Counted from the stretch's first letter, positions 32,716 to 41,656 are shown. The stretch: 45,606 nt of DNA from an uncultured Lachnospiraceae bacterium (GCA_947652925.1 CANTEW010000020.1:1-45606); one strand, 5' to 3'. Translations and numbers: made by a program. Notes: generated by a model not told the origin, from the letters alone.

Positions 32716-33534
32716 ATGGATGAAAAGAGCGCAATGCTCACGATCGGACAATTTGCGGCCGTGCATGGCATCAACAAAAAGACACTGATGTGGTACGATG
32801 AGATCGGGCTGTTTAAACCTGCGTCTATCGATCCAGCCAATGGATACCGCCGTTATGACCACCATCAGAGTTCTATATTGGAAACGATCCTGCTGCTCCG
32901 GGAGCTGGGGGTGTCTGTCGCGGAGATCCAGGATTTCATGGAGGACCGTTCTGCCGAGAATATGAAATGTCTGCTGGATGATAAGATCAAAGATCTGGAT
33001 CTGCAGATCATGCACCTGAAAGCAGTGAGGAAAACATTATGTAAGCATCATCAAAACATGGTCACTCTGCTGACCATGGATCTGTCGGAGATCAGTATCG
33101 TGGACAAAGAAGAATGTTGTCTGGTGACTGTGGATATAGACAGAGATGTCACATTTGAAGAAGAGGTGGCATTGATCACAGCCGAGACTGCCAGATACAA
33201 ACTTGGGCGCCTGCATGATGCCTCTTATGGCTCCATGATCCCTGTCGCCAGCCTGCAGAAGGGCGATTTTGATGACTATACGAGATTATTCATCGAGATC
33301 CCTTTCCTCAGACAGAAGACAGGCCTGCATATACAGCCCAAAGGGAGATACTTAAGGGCATTCCATAAAGGTGAGTGGGACGGGATGAGCGCACGTTATC
33401 AGGAGATCTTGAAGCATGCCCGCAGGGAGGGGCTGACGTTGACGGGGTATTCTTATGAAAAAGGGGTCAACGAGACAGTCATTGACAGGATCGAGGATCA
33501 TATCGTGCAGATCGAGATCCCAATCTTAGGATAA
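32716..33534 (+). CDS. MerR-family regulator with GyrI-like effector domain
   Basis: The protein has 272 residues. A winged helix (1-72: LTIGQFAAVHGINKKTLMWY, NGYRRYDHHQSSILETI) is followed by a coiled-coil (about 80-115) and a C-terminal domain of about 150 residues of the BmrR/GyrI type (DFDDYTRLFIEIPFL, QPKGRYLRAFHKGEW). Such C-domains bind hydrophobic drugs. TAGGAGGGTCCACA precedes the ATG. It is divergent from the MATE gene and should activate it on drug binding through the 19-bp-spacer promoter. Confidence 0.92.
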   Translation: MDEKSAMLTIGQFAAVHGINKKTLMWYDEIGLFKPASIDPANGYRRYDHHQSSILETILLLRELGVSVAEIQDFMEDRSAENMKCLLDDKIKDLDLQIMHLKAVRKTLCKHHQNMVTLLTMDLSEISIVDKEECCLVTVDIDRDVTFEEEVALITAETARYKLGRLHDASYGSMIPVASLQKGDFDDYTRLFIEIPFLRQKTGLHIQPKGRYLRAFHKGEWDGMSARYQEILKHARREGLTLTGYSYEKGVNETVIDRIEDHIVQIEIPILG

Positions 33535-33671
33535 GGCTCTGATACCTGCATGTATTGTATACTGCCAGTTGATCTTCTGCGTGAAAAGTATCGCGACGTT
33601 CTATTGTGGCAGGGTCAGGTCCTGTGTTATGATCATGAAAGAAGAGAGATATATTTACAGAGGGGTCATTC
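33535..33671 (+). promoter_or_regulatory. Promoter region of the XRE regulator gene
   Basis: An extended -10 (TGT then TATGAT, 33628-33633) lies 38 bp before the ATG, with a weak TTGTGG about 18 bp upstream. GAGGGG at 33660-33665 serves as the ribosome site. Confidence 0.45.
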
Positions 33672-34781
33672 ATGGATGGATTGAACTTATCGAGCAATAT
33701 CACCCGGCTGCGCCATGAGCGTAAGCTCACCCAGGAGGAACTGGCGGATTTTGTCGGAGTGACCAAAGCATCTGTCTCCAAATGGGAAAATGCCCAGAGT
33801 ATGCCGGATATCCTGCTGCTCCCTCAGCTGGCTGCCTTTTTCGATGTGACCATCGATGAACTGGTGGGGTATGAGCCGCAGCTTTCCGATAAGCAGATCC
33901 GGCATTTATATGCCCAGCTGACGAAGGATCTGGCGGCACGCCCCCTCCATGAGGTCTTGGGGAGGGTACGGTCTTTGGCGCATCGTTATTATTCGTGTTA
34001 TCCTTTTTTGTTACAGCTTGTTGTCCTCTATTGGAATCATTTTATGCTGGCGGAGAGTGAGGGGGAGGGCAGGCAGATCTTGGAGGAGGCAGTCACATGG
34101 TGCGATAGGATCTTGGAGGATTGCACAGATGTGGGCGTGTGCAGTGATGCAGCGTCCTTGAAAGCGGGGCTCAAGCTCCAGTTGGGCAGGGCTGCGGAGG
34201 CGATCGACCTGCTGGAGCCGCTGATGGATCCAAGCCGCATTTCCGGGCATAACAGTGCTATATTGATCCAGGCTTACCGGGTAGTCGGAGAGATCGACAG
34301 AGCGAAGATGCATGCCCAGGCAGAGGTGTATCTGGGACTGGTGGGACTGGTAGGAGATGGGATACAGCTTATGTCCCTGTATGAAAATGATATGGAACGG
34401 TGTGCAGAGACTATACGGCGAACGGGGCATGTGATAGAGATCTATCAGCTGGAGAGGCTCCATCCGGATCTTGCGGCAAGATTTTATTACCAGACTGCAG
34501 TTGTCTATGGACTCAATGGAAAGGGTCAGGAGGCTCTCGGAGCGCTCCAGTCTTTTGAAAGATGCGTCAGGAGGCTTCTGGATGCGGAGGAGATCAGGCT
34601 GCACGGGGATGGGTATTTCGATCGGCTAGATGCGTGGATCGACCGGATGCCGCTGGGGAGCATGGCTCCGCGGGATAAGAGCTTTATCCGGCAAAATATA
34701 CAGGAGGCTCTGCGCCATCCGGCGTTCCAAGAGCTGAGAGAGACGGAAGGATTTCAGAGGATCATGCATTTACAGGGATGA
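33672..34781 (+). CDS. XRE-family regulator with helical C-terminal domain
   Basis: The protein has 369 residues. The N-terminal HTH_3 domain (about 9-65) reads RKLTQEELADFVGVTKASVS and WENAQSMPDILLLPQLAAFF. The remaining 300 residues are alpha-helical with TPR-like Leu/Ala spacing (EAVTWCDRILEDC, AASLKAGLKLQLGRAAEAID). This layout is common in Firmicute regulators placed upstream of ABC exporters. The ATPase gene follows after 12 bp, so it probably regulates its own operon. No ligand can be named. Confidence 0.87.
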   Translation: MDGLNLSSNITRLRHERKLTQEELADFVGVTKASVSKWENAQSMPDILLLPQLAAFFDVTIDELVGYEPQLSDKQIRHLYAQLTKDLAARPLHEVLGRVRSLAHRYYSCYPFLLQLVVLYWNHFMLAESEGEGRQILEEAVTWCDRILEDCTDVGVCSDAASLKAGLKLQLGRAAEAIDLLEPLMDPSRISGHNSAILIQAYRVVGEIDRAKMHAQAEVYLGLVGLVGDGIQLMSLYENDMERCAETIRRTGHVIEIYQLERLHPDLAARFYYQTAVVYGLNGKGQEALGALQSFERCVRRLLDAEEIRLHGDGYFDRLDAWIDRMPLGSMAPRDKSFIRQNIQEALRHPAFQELRETEGFQRIMHLQG

Positions 34782-34793
34782 GAGGAGGACGGC

Positions 34794-35546
34794 ATGCTCC
34801 AGATCGAGCATTTGACAAAACATTATAAAGGCAGCAGTAAAGGGATCACTGACTTGAGCCTGCACATCGCGCCTGGGGATATCTACGGGTTTATCGGGCA
34901 TAACGGTGCGGGGAAGACAACGACTCTGAAATGTGTGGCGGGCATCCAGGATATGGATGCAGGGACGGTCAGGATCCATGGGGTAGATATGCGGGAAGAC
35001 CCTATTGAGTGTAAACGGCAGTTTGCCTATATCCCGGATAACCCGGATATCTACAGTTATCTCACAGGCATCCAGTATCTGGATCTGATCGCAGATGTGT
35101 TCCGGGTGGGGGCGAGAGAGAGGGAGGAGCGGATCAAAAAGTATGGGGATGCGTTTGGGATCACACCCTCGCTGGGGGATCTGATCTCCACTTATTCCCA
35201 TGGTATGAAACAGAAACTGGCCTTGATCTCAGCCTTGGTCCATTGCCCGAGACTGCTGCTCTTGGATGAACCGTTTGTGGGACTGGATCCAAAAGCGTCT
35301 GTGATCTTGAAAGAGATCATGAGGGGTATCTGTGCGGAAGGCGGCGCGATCTTTTTTTCCACTCATGTGCTGGATGTGGCGGAGCGTCTATGCAATAAAG
35401 TGGCGATCATCAAGGCGGGGAAGCTGGTCGCTTCCGGCAGTATGGAGGAGATCATGGAACGGGGGAACACTTTAGAAGCGATCTTCATGGAGGTAGTAGA
35501 GGATGCGGGCGAGGATCAATGTGTTGGTGAGAGCGGAGCTTTGTAA
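34794..35546 (+). CDS. ABC transporter ATP-binding protein (ABC-2 type exporter)
   Basis: The protein has 250 residues, with Walker A GHNGAGKTTTLK near residue 38, signature YSHGMKQKLAL near 130, Walker B LLLLDEPFVGLD and switch FSTHVLDVAE. GAGAGGAGG precedes the ATG. The permease start lies 44 bp inside its 3' end. The closest functional group is the BcrA/YxlF-like exporters; the substrate is unknown. Confidence 0.93.
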   Translation: MLQIEHLTKHYKGSSKGITDLSLHIAPGDIYGFIGHNGAGKTTTLKCVAGIQDMDAGTVRIHGVDMREDPIECKRQFAYIPDNPDIYSYLTGIQYLDLIADVFRVGAREREERIKKYGDAFGITPSLGDLISTYSHGMKQKLALISALVHCPRLLLLDEPFVGLDPKASVILKEIMRGICAEGGAIFFSTHVLDVAERLCNKVAIIKAGKLVASGSMEEIMERGNTLEAIFMEVVEDAGEDQCVGESGAL

Positions 35547-37068
35547 TATCTATGGGTGGAATGTCTTTCGATCTTCGAGAGATAAGAAGGTGAAGAAGAG
35601 GGCGTGGTCTATGCTGGCAGTATGGGCGGTACTCTTGGGTCTGCTGGTCTTTTATATGGGCGGTCTGTCCTATAGCCTGCTCTTTTTGGGCATGGGGGAT
35701 GTGGTGCCGGCCTATCTGACGGTGATCGCCAGTCTGCTGGTATTTTTCTTTGGTATCCTCAAGGCCGGGAGCGTTATCTTTCGGCGAGAGGGATATGACA
35801 TCCTGTGTGCCCTGCCTGTGTCGAAAACGGCGATCGTGGCCAGCCGCTTTGTCCGCATGTATGTGGAGGATCTGCTGATAGTGCTGGTCGTGCTGCTGCC
35901 GGGGATCATTGTGTATGTGTGGGAGGTGCGTCCGGGTCTGGGCTCTTATCTGGCGGTGGTCCCCTGGGCAGTGTCTGTCCCGTTTATCCCCATGGCTGGC
36001 GCGATCATGATCGGGACGCTGATCACGGGCATATCCTCCAGGATGCGTTATAAAAGTGTAGTGGCGGCGGGGTTGTCTGTCCTGGCGGTCCTTGGTGTTG
36101 TGTATCTGTCCTCCCGGATAGCGGCCATGGGAGATGGGAGCGGTGAGGATCTGCTCAGAGAGTTATCTGTCCATACCTCTGCATTATTAGAAAAGTTATA
36201 TCCGCCGGCAGTCTGGGTCAGTGCGGCTGTCGTCAAGGGCCAGTTATGGAAGAGTATCCTATGGGCGGGGTGTTCTCTTGCCGTCTTTGCGGCGGTGGCG
36301 GCGGTTGTCTCCCGGTGTTTTCATTGGATCTGCCAGAACCTCTATACAAGTCCGGCGGAACATTCTTATGAGATGGAAAGACTGGAACAGAGCCCGGTGC
36401 TGGCCGCTCTGTGCCGACGGGAGCTCAGACGTTATCTTGCCTCCAGTGTATATGTGTCCAACACCATCATCGGGCCTGTCATGGGGTGCGTCATGGCGGG
36501 AGGCCTGCTGGCTGTGGGTGCGGAGACGATCACAGAAAATCCGCTGCTCCCAGTGGATGTGGAAGGGGCTATCCCTTTTCTGCTGGCCGGAGTGTTCTGT
36601 ATGATGACGCCTGCCGCTACCTCTATATCCATGGAGGGGAAAGATATATGGATACTCAAGAGCCTTCCCTTAACGACAAAAGCCGTCCTGGATGCGAAAA
36701 TCCTGATGAACCTATTGCTGTTCCTGCCATTTTATATCCTGGCTGAGATCTTGCTGTTCCTGGCGTTGAGGCCAGGGGGCTTGGGCGGGGTCTGGCTGGT
36801 GCTGATCCCGGCGGCGATCATCCTCTTTTCCTGCGTGTATGGCATCACGATCGATCTGCATTTTCCTGTGCTGGACTGGGAAGATGAGGTGCGTGTGGTG
36901 AAACAGAGTGCATCGGCGCTCCTTGGGGGGATGGGAGGGTTTCTCTTGGCGTTCCTCTGTGTAGTGGGCGCTTTATGGATCCCGGCGGAGTACCGGGATG
37001 TCTATAGCGGGTGCGTGTGTGCGGTGATCCTCTTGACCGCAGGGATCTTATACCGTTATATTATCTAG
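35503..37068 (+). CDS. ABC-2 type permease, large
   Basis: The protein has 521 residues with about eleven or twelve TM segments. The start overlaps the ATPase gene by 44 bp; GGAGGTAG lies 6 nt upstream of ATG 35503. Text such as RREGYDILCALPVSKTAIVASRF and SMEGKDIWILKSLPLTTKAV is typical of the large two-unit ABC permeases of Firmicutes, in which each half has a short cytosolic KxxxxLP motif. It forms an exporter with the upstream ATPase under the XRE regulator. Confidence 0.88.
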   Translation: MRARINVLVRAELCNIYGWNVFRSSRDKKVKKRAWSMLAVWAVLLGLLVFYMGGLSYSLLFLGMGDVVPAYLTVIASLLVFFFGILKAGSVIFRREGYDILCALPVSKTAIVASRFVRMYVEDLLIVLVVLLPGIIVYVWEVRPGLGSYLAVVPWAVSVPFIPMAGAIMIGTLITGISSRMRYKSVVAAGLSVLAVLGVVYLSSRIAAMGDGSGEDLLRELSVHTSALLEKLYPPAVWVSAAVVKGQLWKSILWAGCSLAVFAAVAAVVSRCFHWICQNLYTSPAEHSYEMERLEQSPVLAALCRRELRRYLASSVYVSNTIIGPVMGCVMAGGLLAVGAETITENPLLPVDVEGAIPFLLAGVFCMMTPAATSISMEGKDIWILKSLPLTTKAVLDAKILMNLLLFLPFYILAEILLFLALRPGGLGGVWLVLIPAAIILFSCVYGITIDLHFPVLDWEDEVRVVKQSASALLGGMGGFLLAFLCVVGALWIPAEYRDVYSGCVCAVILLTAGILYRYII

Positions 37069-37070
37069 CA

Positions 37071-37246
37071 TCAACGTTGTCTATCCACAAGGTCCTGTGC
37101 GATCAGGTTGTCTAATATGTCTCCCCATATATCTGCGCGTGTCCCTGCACGGAAATGGCTGTGTACACTCTGCCATGGGCCATAGCGTTCCGGCAGATCA
37201 CGCCATGGATCCCTGTGTCCAGCCAATACAGGATCGCATTGACTTG
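37071..37246 (-). pseudogene. IS5-family transposase N-terminal fragment
   Basis: Leftward, with one missing base near 37216, the DNA reads VNAILYWLDTGIPWRDLPER, then YGPWQSVHSHFR and IWGDILDNLIAQDLVDRQR before TGA. This is the DUF4096 N-terminal region of IS5-group transposases. The catalytic domain is absent. It fills the gap between the ABC permease and the Uma2 pseudogene. Confidence 0.75.
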
Positions 37247-37307
37247 TTATTTTTTTATGGTATCATTTAGAGTGTGACCAAACAAGTCGGCTTGAGGAGG
37301 ACTGTTT

Positions 37308-37850
37308 ATGGCATTTCCACAGGAAAAGACCTATTCGATCGAGGATATATACGCCCTGCCGGACGGTCAGCGTGCAGAGCTGGTCGATGGACAGATCTAT
37401 ATGATGGCCCCGCAAAGTACAGAGCATCAAGAGATATCAGGAAGTCTTTATCATAAGATACGCAGTTATATCGAAAATAGAAATGGCGGATGCAAGATCT
37501 ATGCAGCTCCATTCGCGGTGTTCCTGTGCGGTGATGATAAAACTTATGTAGAACCGGATCTCTCAGTCATATGTGATAAAGATAAAATAGATCATCGGGG
37601 CTGTAAAGGCGCACCGGACTGGGTGATCGAGATCACTTCCCCCAGCACAGAGCGGATAGACTAAGGGATCAAGCTTTTTAAATATCGTTCGGCCGGAGTA
37701 CGTGAATACTGGATCGTCAACCCTGCAAAATGTATCGTGGATGTTTTTGATCTTAAATATGATGAGGCATCGGATCTGTATAGTTTTGATGATGCCATTC
37801 CCGTAGGTATCTTTGGAGATCTGGCGATCAAGATCGCTGATCTGCTGTAA
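37308..37850 (+). pseudogene. Uma2-family putative endonuclease, one in-frame TAA
   Basis: From ATG 37308 (GAGGAGG upstream) the frame reads SIEDIYALPDGQRAELVDGQ, YVEPDLSVICDKDKID and GAPDWVIEITSPSTERID. It then meets TAA at 37662-37664 and continues in the same frame KLFKYRSAGVREYWIVNPAK to TAA at 37850 (180 codons in all). The Uma2/DUF820 fold has a PD-(D/E)XK core (EPD, EI.SPS, K), and the active-site Lys lies after the premature stop. The lost residue would be Tyr in the usual SPSTERxDYxxK text. The 118-residue product would lack the last part of the core. Confidence 0.85.
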
Positions 37851-37894
37851 AGATCTGGGATATCGATCCCTGTCATATCGTGAGTAGAGAGCTG

Positions 37895-37990
37895 AGTCTG
37901 ATCGTTGGAGGAGAGATCCGTGATCCCCGGCATTTTTGGTGCTTTTCTCGTGGAAAAGTGTACAGAAAAGATCTGAGCGATCATCACCAA
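37895..37990 (+). repeat. Partial MITE C-related sequence
   Basis: AGATCCGTGATCCCCGGC, TTTTCTCGTGGAAAAGTGTAC and GATCTGAGCG follow in the same order and spacing as in the centre of the element at 26614-26857. The terminal repeats are absent. Confidence 0.6.
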
Positions 37991-38054
37991 GGGGGATCTT
38001 CAGCTTAGATGAGGAGTCAAAGAACACAAGGATCTGGATTTAGGAGGGATATTT

Positions 38055-38215
38055 ATGGATTGTTTTAAAAAGTATATAAACAAGGGACTATTGAGGTGAT
38101 CGAGATCTGGGTGGATACAGAAACAGGTGTAAATTATGTGTTTCACAAAAGTGGAAATGCAGCAGGTTTTACACCCCTACTCGATCAAGAAGGAAAACCG
38201 ATCGTAACATTGTAG
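38055..38215 (+). pseudogene. DUF6440-like small gene, frameshifted
   Basis: ATG 38055 follows AGGAGGG and opens MDCFKKYINKG, then stops at TGA. One base out of frame the text continues TIEVIEIWVDTETGVNYVFH, KSGNAAGFTPLLDQEGKPIV to TAG at 38215. The ETGVNY and GFTPLLD.EGKP motifs fit DUF6440, a family of about 55 residues. A single deleted base near 38089 explains the break. Confidence 0.65.
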
Positions 38216-38230
38216 ATCTCTGTCCGTTAT

Positions 38231-38405
38231 CTGGGAGTGACCATATCCATCTGCAGGTGTGTGTCTGTGCCGCCATATTTGTCAGCCAGTAAGTTGTCGC
38301 AGTATCTAAAAGGGAACATTTCACGGAAGTGGCCTGGTTTGTTGGAACAAGGACATTATCACGGACTGCTGGAGGCTCTTAAGATGGTCAAAAAGATCCA
38401 AATAT
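38231..38405 (+). pseudogene. IS200/IS605 TnpA fragment
   Basis: In one frame GSDHIHLQV is seen, and after a shift VSVPPYLSASKLSQYLKGNI and SRKWPGLLEQ. The D-H-I-H-L motif supplies the HUH histidines, and the VPPxxSxSKLxQxLKG block is typical of IS200-type TnpA. The catalytic Tyr region is missing or diverged. Confidence 0.6.
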
Positions 38406-38569
38406 AAGATATACGATACACGATGATCATGCGATCATATAAGGTTGGAGCAGGGCTTGGTATCAGTATTTTGGCAGTACCGTCGTGATATTTTAGTGGT
38501 TATGGGGCGGGGGATCAGGCATAAATACAAGTCTGCTGATCTCCTTTCTGTCTGAGAGATTAGTTTATC
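38406..38569. other. Non-coding stretch before MITE B fragment
   Basis: No convincing gene is seen here. The text TTGGAGCAGGGCTTGGTATC is not matched elsewhere in the window. It may be the outer part of the diverged mobile element that follows. Confidence 0.3.
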
Positions 38570-38682
38570 AATTTGTCCCAAATGAGGGAGGCGTAGCGGG
38601 CTACGCTGACAGGATGCGGGGCAGATCGTCCGCAAAGCGGGGCGTGCGGTTGGCGTGGATGATCTTTAAGACACGCTTTAAC
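38570..38682 (-). repeat. Partial copy of MITE family B
   Basis: From CCCAAATGAGGGAGGCGTAG to AAGACACGCTTTAA it matches the reverse complement of 43436-43560. It contains the perfect hairpin GCGTAGC-GG-GCTACGC. The similarity stops at about 38570, so one end is lost. Confidence 0.7.
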
Positions 38683-38816
38683 ATTTTCCAATATGTTACC
38701 GTTTTTATTTTGGGGATCACGATCATTGATCGATCTTTATTTCTAAAGATCTAACAAACTTATGACCTCTGGATATGAAAATCTTGCTTGTTCCATTTTA
38801 TTTGAAGGGATATCTA

Positions 38817-39308
38817 TCACATATCCTTTTGCTTCTCTGAGATCGGCTTTACGGATATCACATCTAAAGAATTGGGTAGCTTCTGATCGGCAATCCCTAA
38901 AATTGCTTTCTTGCCACATTCTTCAAATGCACTTTCCTGTATTATATTTCCTGAAAAATCAAATTTTCGGAAAGGCATTTCGATGAGTGAGTTATATTTC
39001 ATGTAACAGCTTTCCAATTTTTCAATAGGATGTGCATATTTCCCAGCGGGCAGGAGTCCATTCCAACAATGTATCCCAATAAGCTCACATTGTTCAAAGA
39101 TGGCATTTTTGACTTCTGAATGTTTGGAAGTTAAATTGATGATGTTACACTTGTAAAATCTGCAGTTTACAAAAACACAGCCTATGATCATACAATCTTC
39201 AAATGAACAGTTTTCAAAAGTGCAGTCAATAAATTTGCTTTGTTCTTATGTTATATTTTGATATTTTTGTTCTCTTATAACCTGTTCTTCGTAGTGATCT
39301 TCCTGCAT
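38817..39308 (-). pseudogene. Pentapeptide-repeat protein with in-frame TAA
   Basis: Leftward from ATG 39308 (GGAGG about 10 nt upstream, inside the end of the MarR-like gene) 20 codons are followed by TAA at 39246-39248. The same frame then runs to 38817. Downstream of the stop the text is FIDCTFENCSFEDCMIIGCV, FVNCRFYKCNII and FEQCELIGI, which is the A(D/N)LxX-like pentapeptide-repeat helix with Cys at the turn. An internal restart at the ATG ending at 39191 would give 124 residues. Function is unknown; such proteins sometimes mimic DNA. Confidence 0.65.
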
Positions 39309-39777
39309 ATGATCGTATCCTCCGAATGTGTTTGAAAAATGCTCTGATCATTTTTATATTTGTTTTCTAAATATTCTATATATTTTTCAAAGACCGTGAT
39401 AAAGTTTGTTGAATATTCTTTCTGGATTTTTTCCATAGAGCGTTGTACTGCCTCTTTCATTATGTGTGTAACTTTATCTGAAAAGATCTGTCCGTTTTCA
39501 GTAAGAGAAATAAGTTTCTCTTTGGAGCCGCTTTGGGGCAGCAGGACGATATATCCTGACTTGACACATTCTTTTATGATGGTGTTAAGGGTTGTTCTGG
39601 GAATATGCCAATCATCACATATCTGTCTTTGAGAATGTTGCTTTTTGTCACTTAGAATGTCAAGTAATAGCAAAGTATTTTCTTTTATCCCCATTTTTTG
39701 GCGATTTCATGATAGAACCCTATGCACCTGTTGGTTGTGAGCATTAAACGATATACTTCATTACGGCAGTCATTCAT
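39275..39777 (-). pseudogene. MarR-like winged-helix regulator, frameshifted in an A-run
   Basis: The natural start is ATG 39777 with AAAGGAG 6 nt upstream: MNDCRNEVYRLMLTTNRCIG and FYHEIAKK. A six-A run near 39695 then shifts the frame; one extra A would join it to MGIKENTLLLLDILSDKKQH, QICDDWHIPRTTLNTIIKEC and LISLTENGQIF. The joined protein (about 167 residues) is a MarR-type repressor. Start, RBS, promoter and operators are all intact upstream of the break, so the loss is recent or a sequencing error. Confidence 0.7.
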
Positions 39778-39793
39778 TAGGCTCTCCTTTTTC

Positions 39794-39840
39794 AATACGG
39801 ATCCGTATTAAATGATGATACAGATCCGTATTGATGTCAA
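39794..39840 (-). promoter_or_regulatory. Promoter with two palindromic operators for the MarR-like gene
   Basis: Leftward, TTGACA lies at 39835-39840. A near-palindrome (ATACAGATCCGTAT, 39818-39831) sits in the spacer. A perfect 16-bp palindrome AATACGGATCCGTATT lies at 39794-39809, near the expected start of transcription. The two centres are 23 bp apart, about two helical turns. This is the typical arrangement for autorepression by a MarR dimer. Confidence 0.75.
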
Positions 39841-39847
39841 GAGCAGA

Positions 39848-41109
39848 TCATGATCTGCTCATGGCTTCGATCTGTCCCGTTATCTGTTCCCTGCTTGATC
39901 TGCGGTATGTTTTGATATACAATGCGGCGGCAAGGATAGGTGAAAATATATCTGCTACGGGCTGTGCCCATACAAGCCCGATCAGACCAAGGACTGCCTT
40001 TAGGATAAACAGGGCAGGAATGTAGATGATGCCCTGTCTGCTCAAACTGATAATGAGTGAAGCGGTGGCCGCTCCCATAGCCTGTATGCCATTGACAAGG
40101 ACATAAAACAGACCAAACAGAAAACTTGTTGTCAATAAAATGCGTGAAAACTGGACGGCATGATCAAAAGCAGTCGTATCAGTCAAAAATACGCTGACTA
40201 TCTGATCGACAGACAGATAACAGAGGATTGTCAGAGAAGCACCCAGGATCAACGCGGATATGGCTGAAAACTTAAAAACATCTTTGAACCTTTTCCACAA
40301 TCTTGCCCCTACGCAATAGCCGAGCAAAGGTTGTATCCCCTGTCCTAAACCCATACATATCATGCCGGTAATGACAGTTACTTTCATGGCAACCCCCATA
40401 CCGGCGATCGCCATATCCCCATATCCTGCCATTTGACTGTTGATGACGATCTGTGAAATGCTCATTAACAAAGAGCCTAATGCTGCGGGAATACCGATCG
40501 CAAGGACGCTGCTGCAAACTTTATTTTTTATATAAAACTTTTTGAAACTGATACTAAGGCTTGATCTTCCCCGGAGAAAGTAACAGATATAATATCCTGC
40601 GCCTATCACGTTACCGATCACGGTAGCGATCGCCGCACCTGCTATGTCCCAACCGAATCCTAAGATCATGACCGGGTCGAGAATGACATTAAAAAGGTTT
40701 CCAAGAAGCTGTCCCATACAGGCAGCCCCCGATCTTCCCTCTGCACGGATGACATTTGTATAACAGTTTGAGATCAGTACAAAAGGTCCGCTGCACGCAA
40801 CTATGGTCAGATATGTTTTTGTCAGATCCCTTGTGTCGGGACTTGCCCCGATCAGTGACAGGATAGGGTCCATAAAGATCAAAGATAATGCCGCCATAAC
40901 GACTCCTACGATGATACAGCCCCACATACAGAAAGAGCAGACTTTTTTTGCGTAGTCCTCTTTCCCCTCACCCAATGCACGGGAAATAACAGATGTGCCG
41001 CCAATGCCGAAAACCGTACCTACCGCCATATATATAAGAAATACAGGAGTTGCGAGCGAAACAGCCGCAACCTGCAGAGCGTCATGTGTCTGCCCGATAC
41101 AGGCAGACG
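39848..41109 (-). pseudogene. MATE-family efflux protein lacking its N-terminus
   Basis: The frame begins after the stop of the marR gene at 41110 without a start codon and reads NVTSACIGQTHDALQVAAVS, LATPVFLIYMAVGTVFGIGG and TSVISRALGEG. Family proteins have about 45 residues (TM1 and part of TM2) before this text. From the first ATG (41029) 393 residues remain. The missing piece begins exactly at the marR stop, so a deletion has removed the natural start and first helix. A restart product would probably not fold as a working pump. Confidence 0.75.
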
Positions 41110-41541
41110 TTACATTTTCCTTACTGTGCGGTATATTTCTTCTAACAAAGATAACAGGCTTTCTCTTTCTGCGGCTGAAAGATTTTCCAAAAGCATTTTT
41201 TCAGTATGATCTATTTCCTGCTTTGCCTCTATGCAGAATTTCTCTCCAAGAGGGGTTATTTCCACATACTTTATCCGCTTGTCATCCATGTCCCCGGAAA
41301 CGGAAACAAGATTTTTCTGCTCTAAGCGGAAGATCAATCCGGCGGTGGTGGATTGAGCAAGTGACAGGCGCTTTTCCAGTTCCTTAAAAGTAAGTTTTTT
41401 TGCAGGCGCTTTTTGGATCTCGACTAAAGCAGTCATTTGGGAAAGGGTAAGGTCTTTTGCTTTCAGTTGGTTGTTCACTATTTTCTCCAGAGCGTTGTGT
41501 ATTTGACGTATCAACATTCCGCAGGTATTTGCTCCACTCAA
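41110..41541 (-). CDS. MarR-family transcriptional regulator
   Basis: The protein has 143 residues from a TTG at 41541, chosen because GGAGGG lies 7 nt upstream; the open frame extends much further to 41736 without an RBS. The winged-helix core is LSQMTALVEIQKAPAKKLTF, KELEKRLSLAQSTTAGLIFR and LVSVSGDMDDKRIKYVEITP. The C-terminal helices (EKMLLENLSAAERESLLSLL) make the dimer. It precedes the truncated MATE gene and probably used to repress it. Confidence 0.88.
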   Translation of the reverse strand: MSGANTCGMLIRQIHNALEKIVNNQLKAKDLTLSQMTALVEIQKAPAKKLTFKELEKRLSLAQSTTAGLIFRLEQKNLVSVSGDMDDKRIKYVEITPLGEKFCIEAKQEIDHTEKMLLENLSAAERESLLSLLEEIYRTVRKM

Positions 41542-41630
41542 TTCCAACCCTCCAATCTGTAAAATAGCGTAACACATCTTTATGAGAATATCAATAGTAT
41601 GCGATTGGATTTCTTGAAAGGATCCTAGAA

Positions 41631-41656
41631 GGTTTTCAAACATGCTCAAATGAGGA
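41631..41656 (+). repeat. MITE C end fragment
   Basis: GAAGGTTTTCAAACATGCTC resembles the right end of the element at 26614-26857 (GGGTTTTCAAACACGCTC) with two or three changes. No partner end is evident nearby. Confidence 0.45.

Noticed and set aside
12769-39308. TAA reassigned to an amino acid
   Set aside because: ileS, glgP, the FtsX permease and others end at TAA at the expected family length, so TAA works as a stop in this genome.
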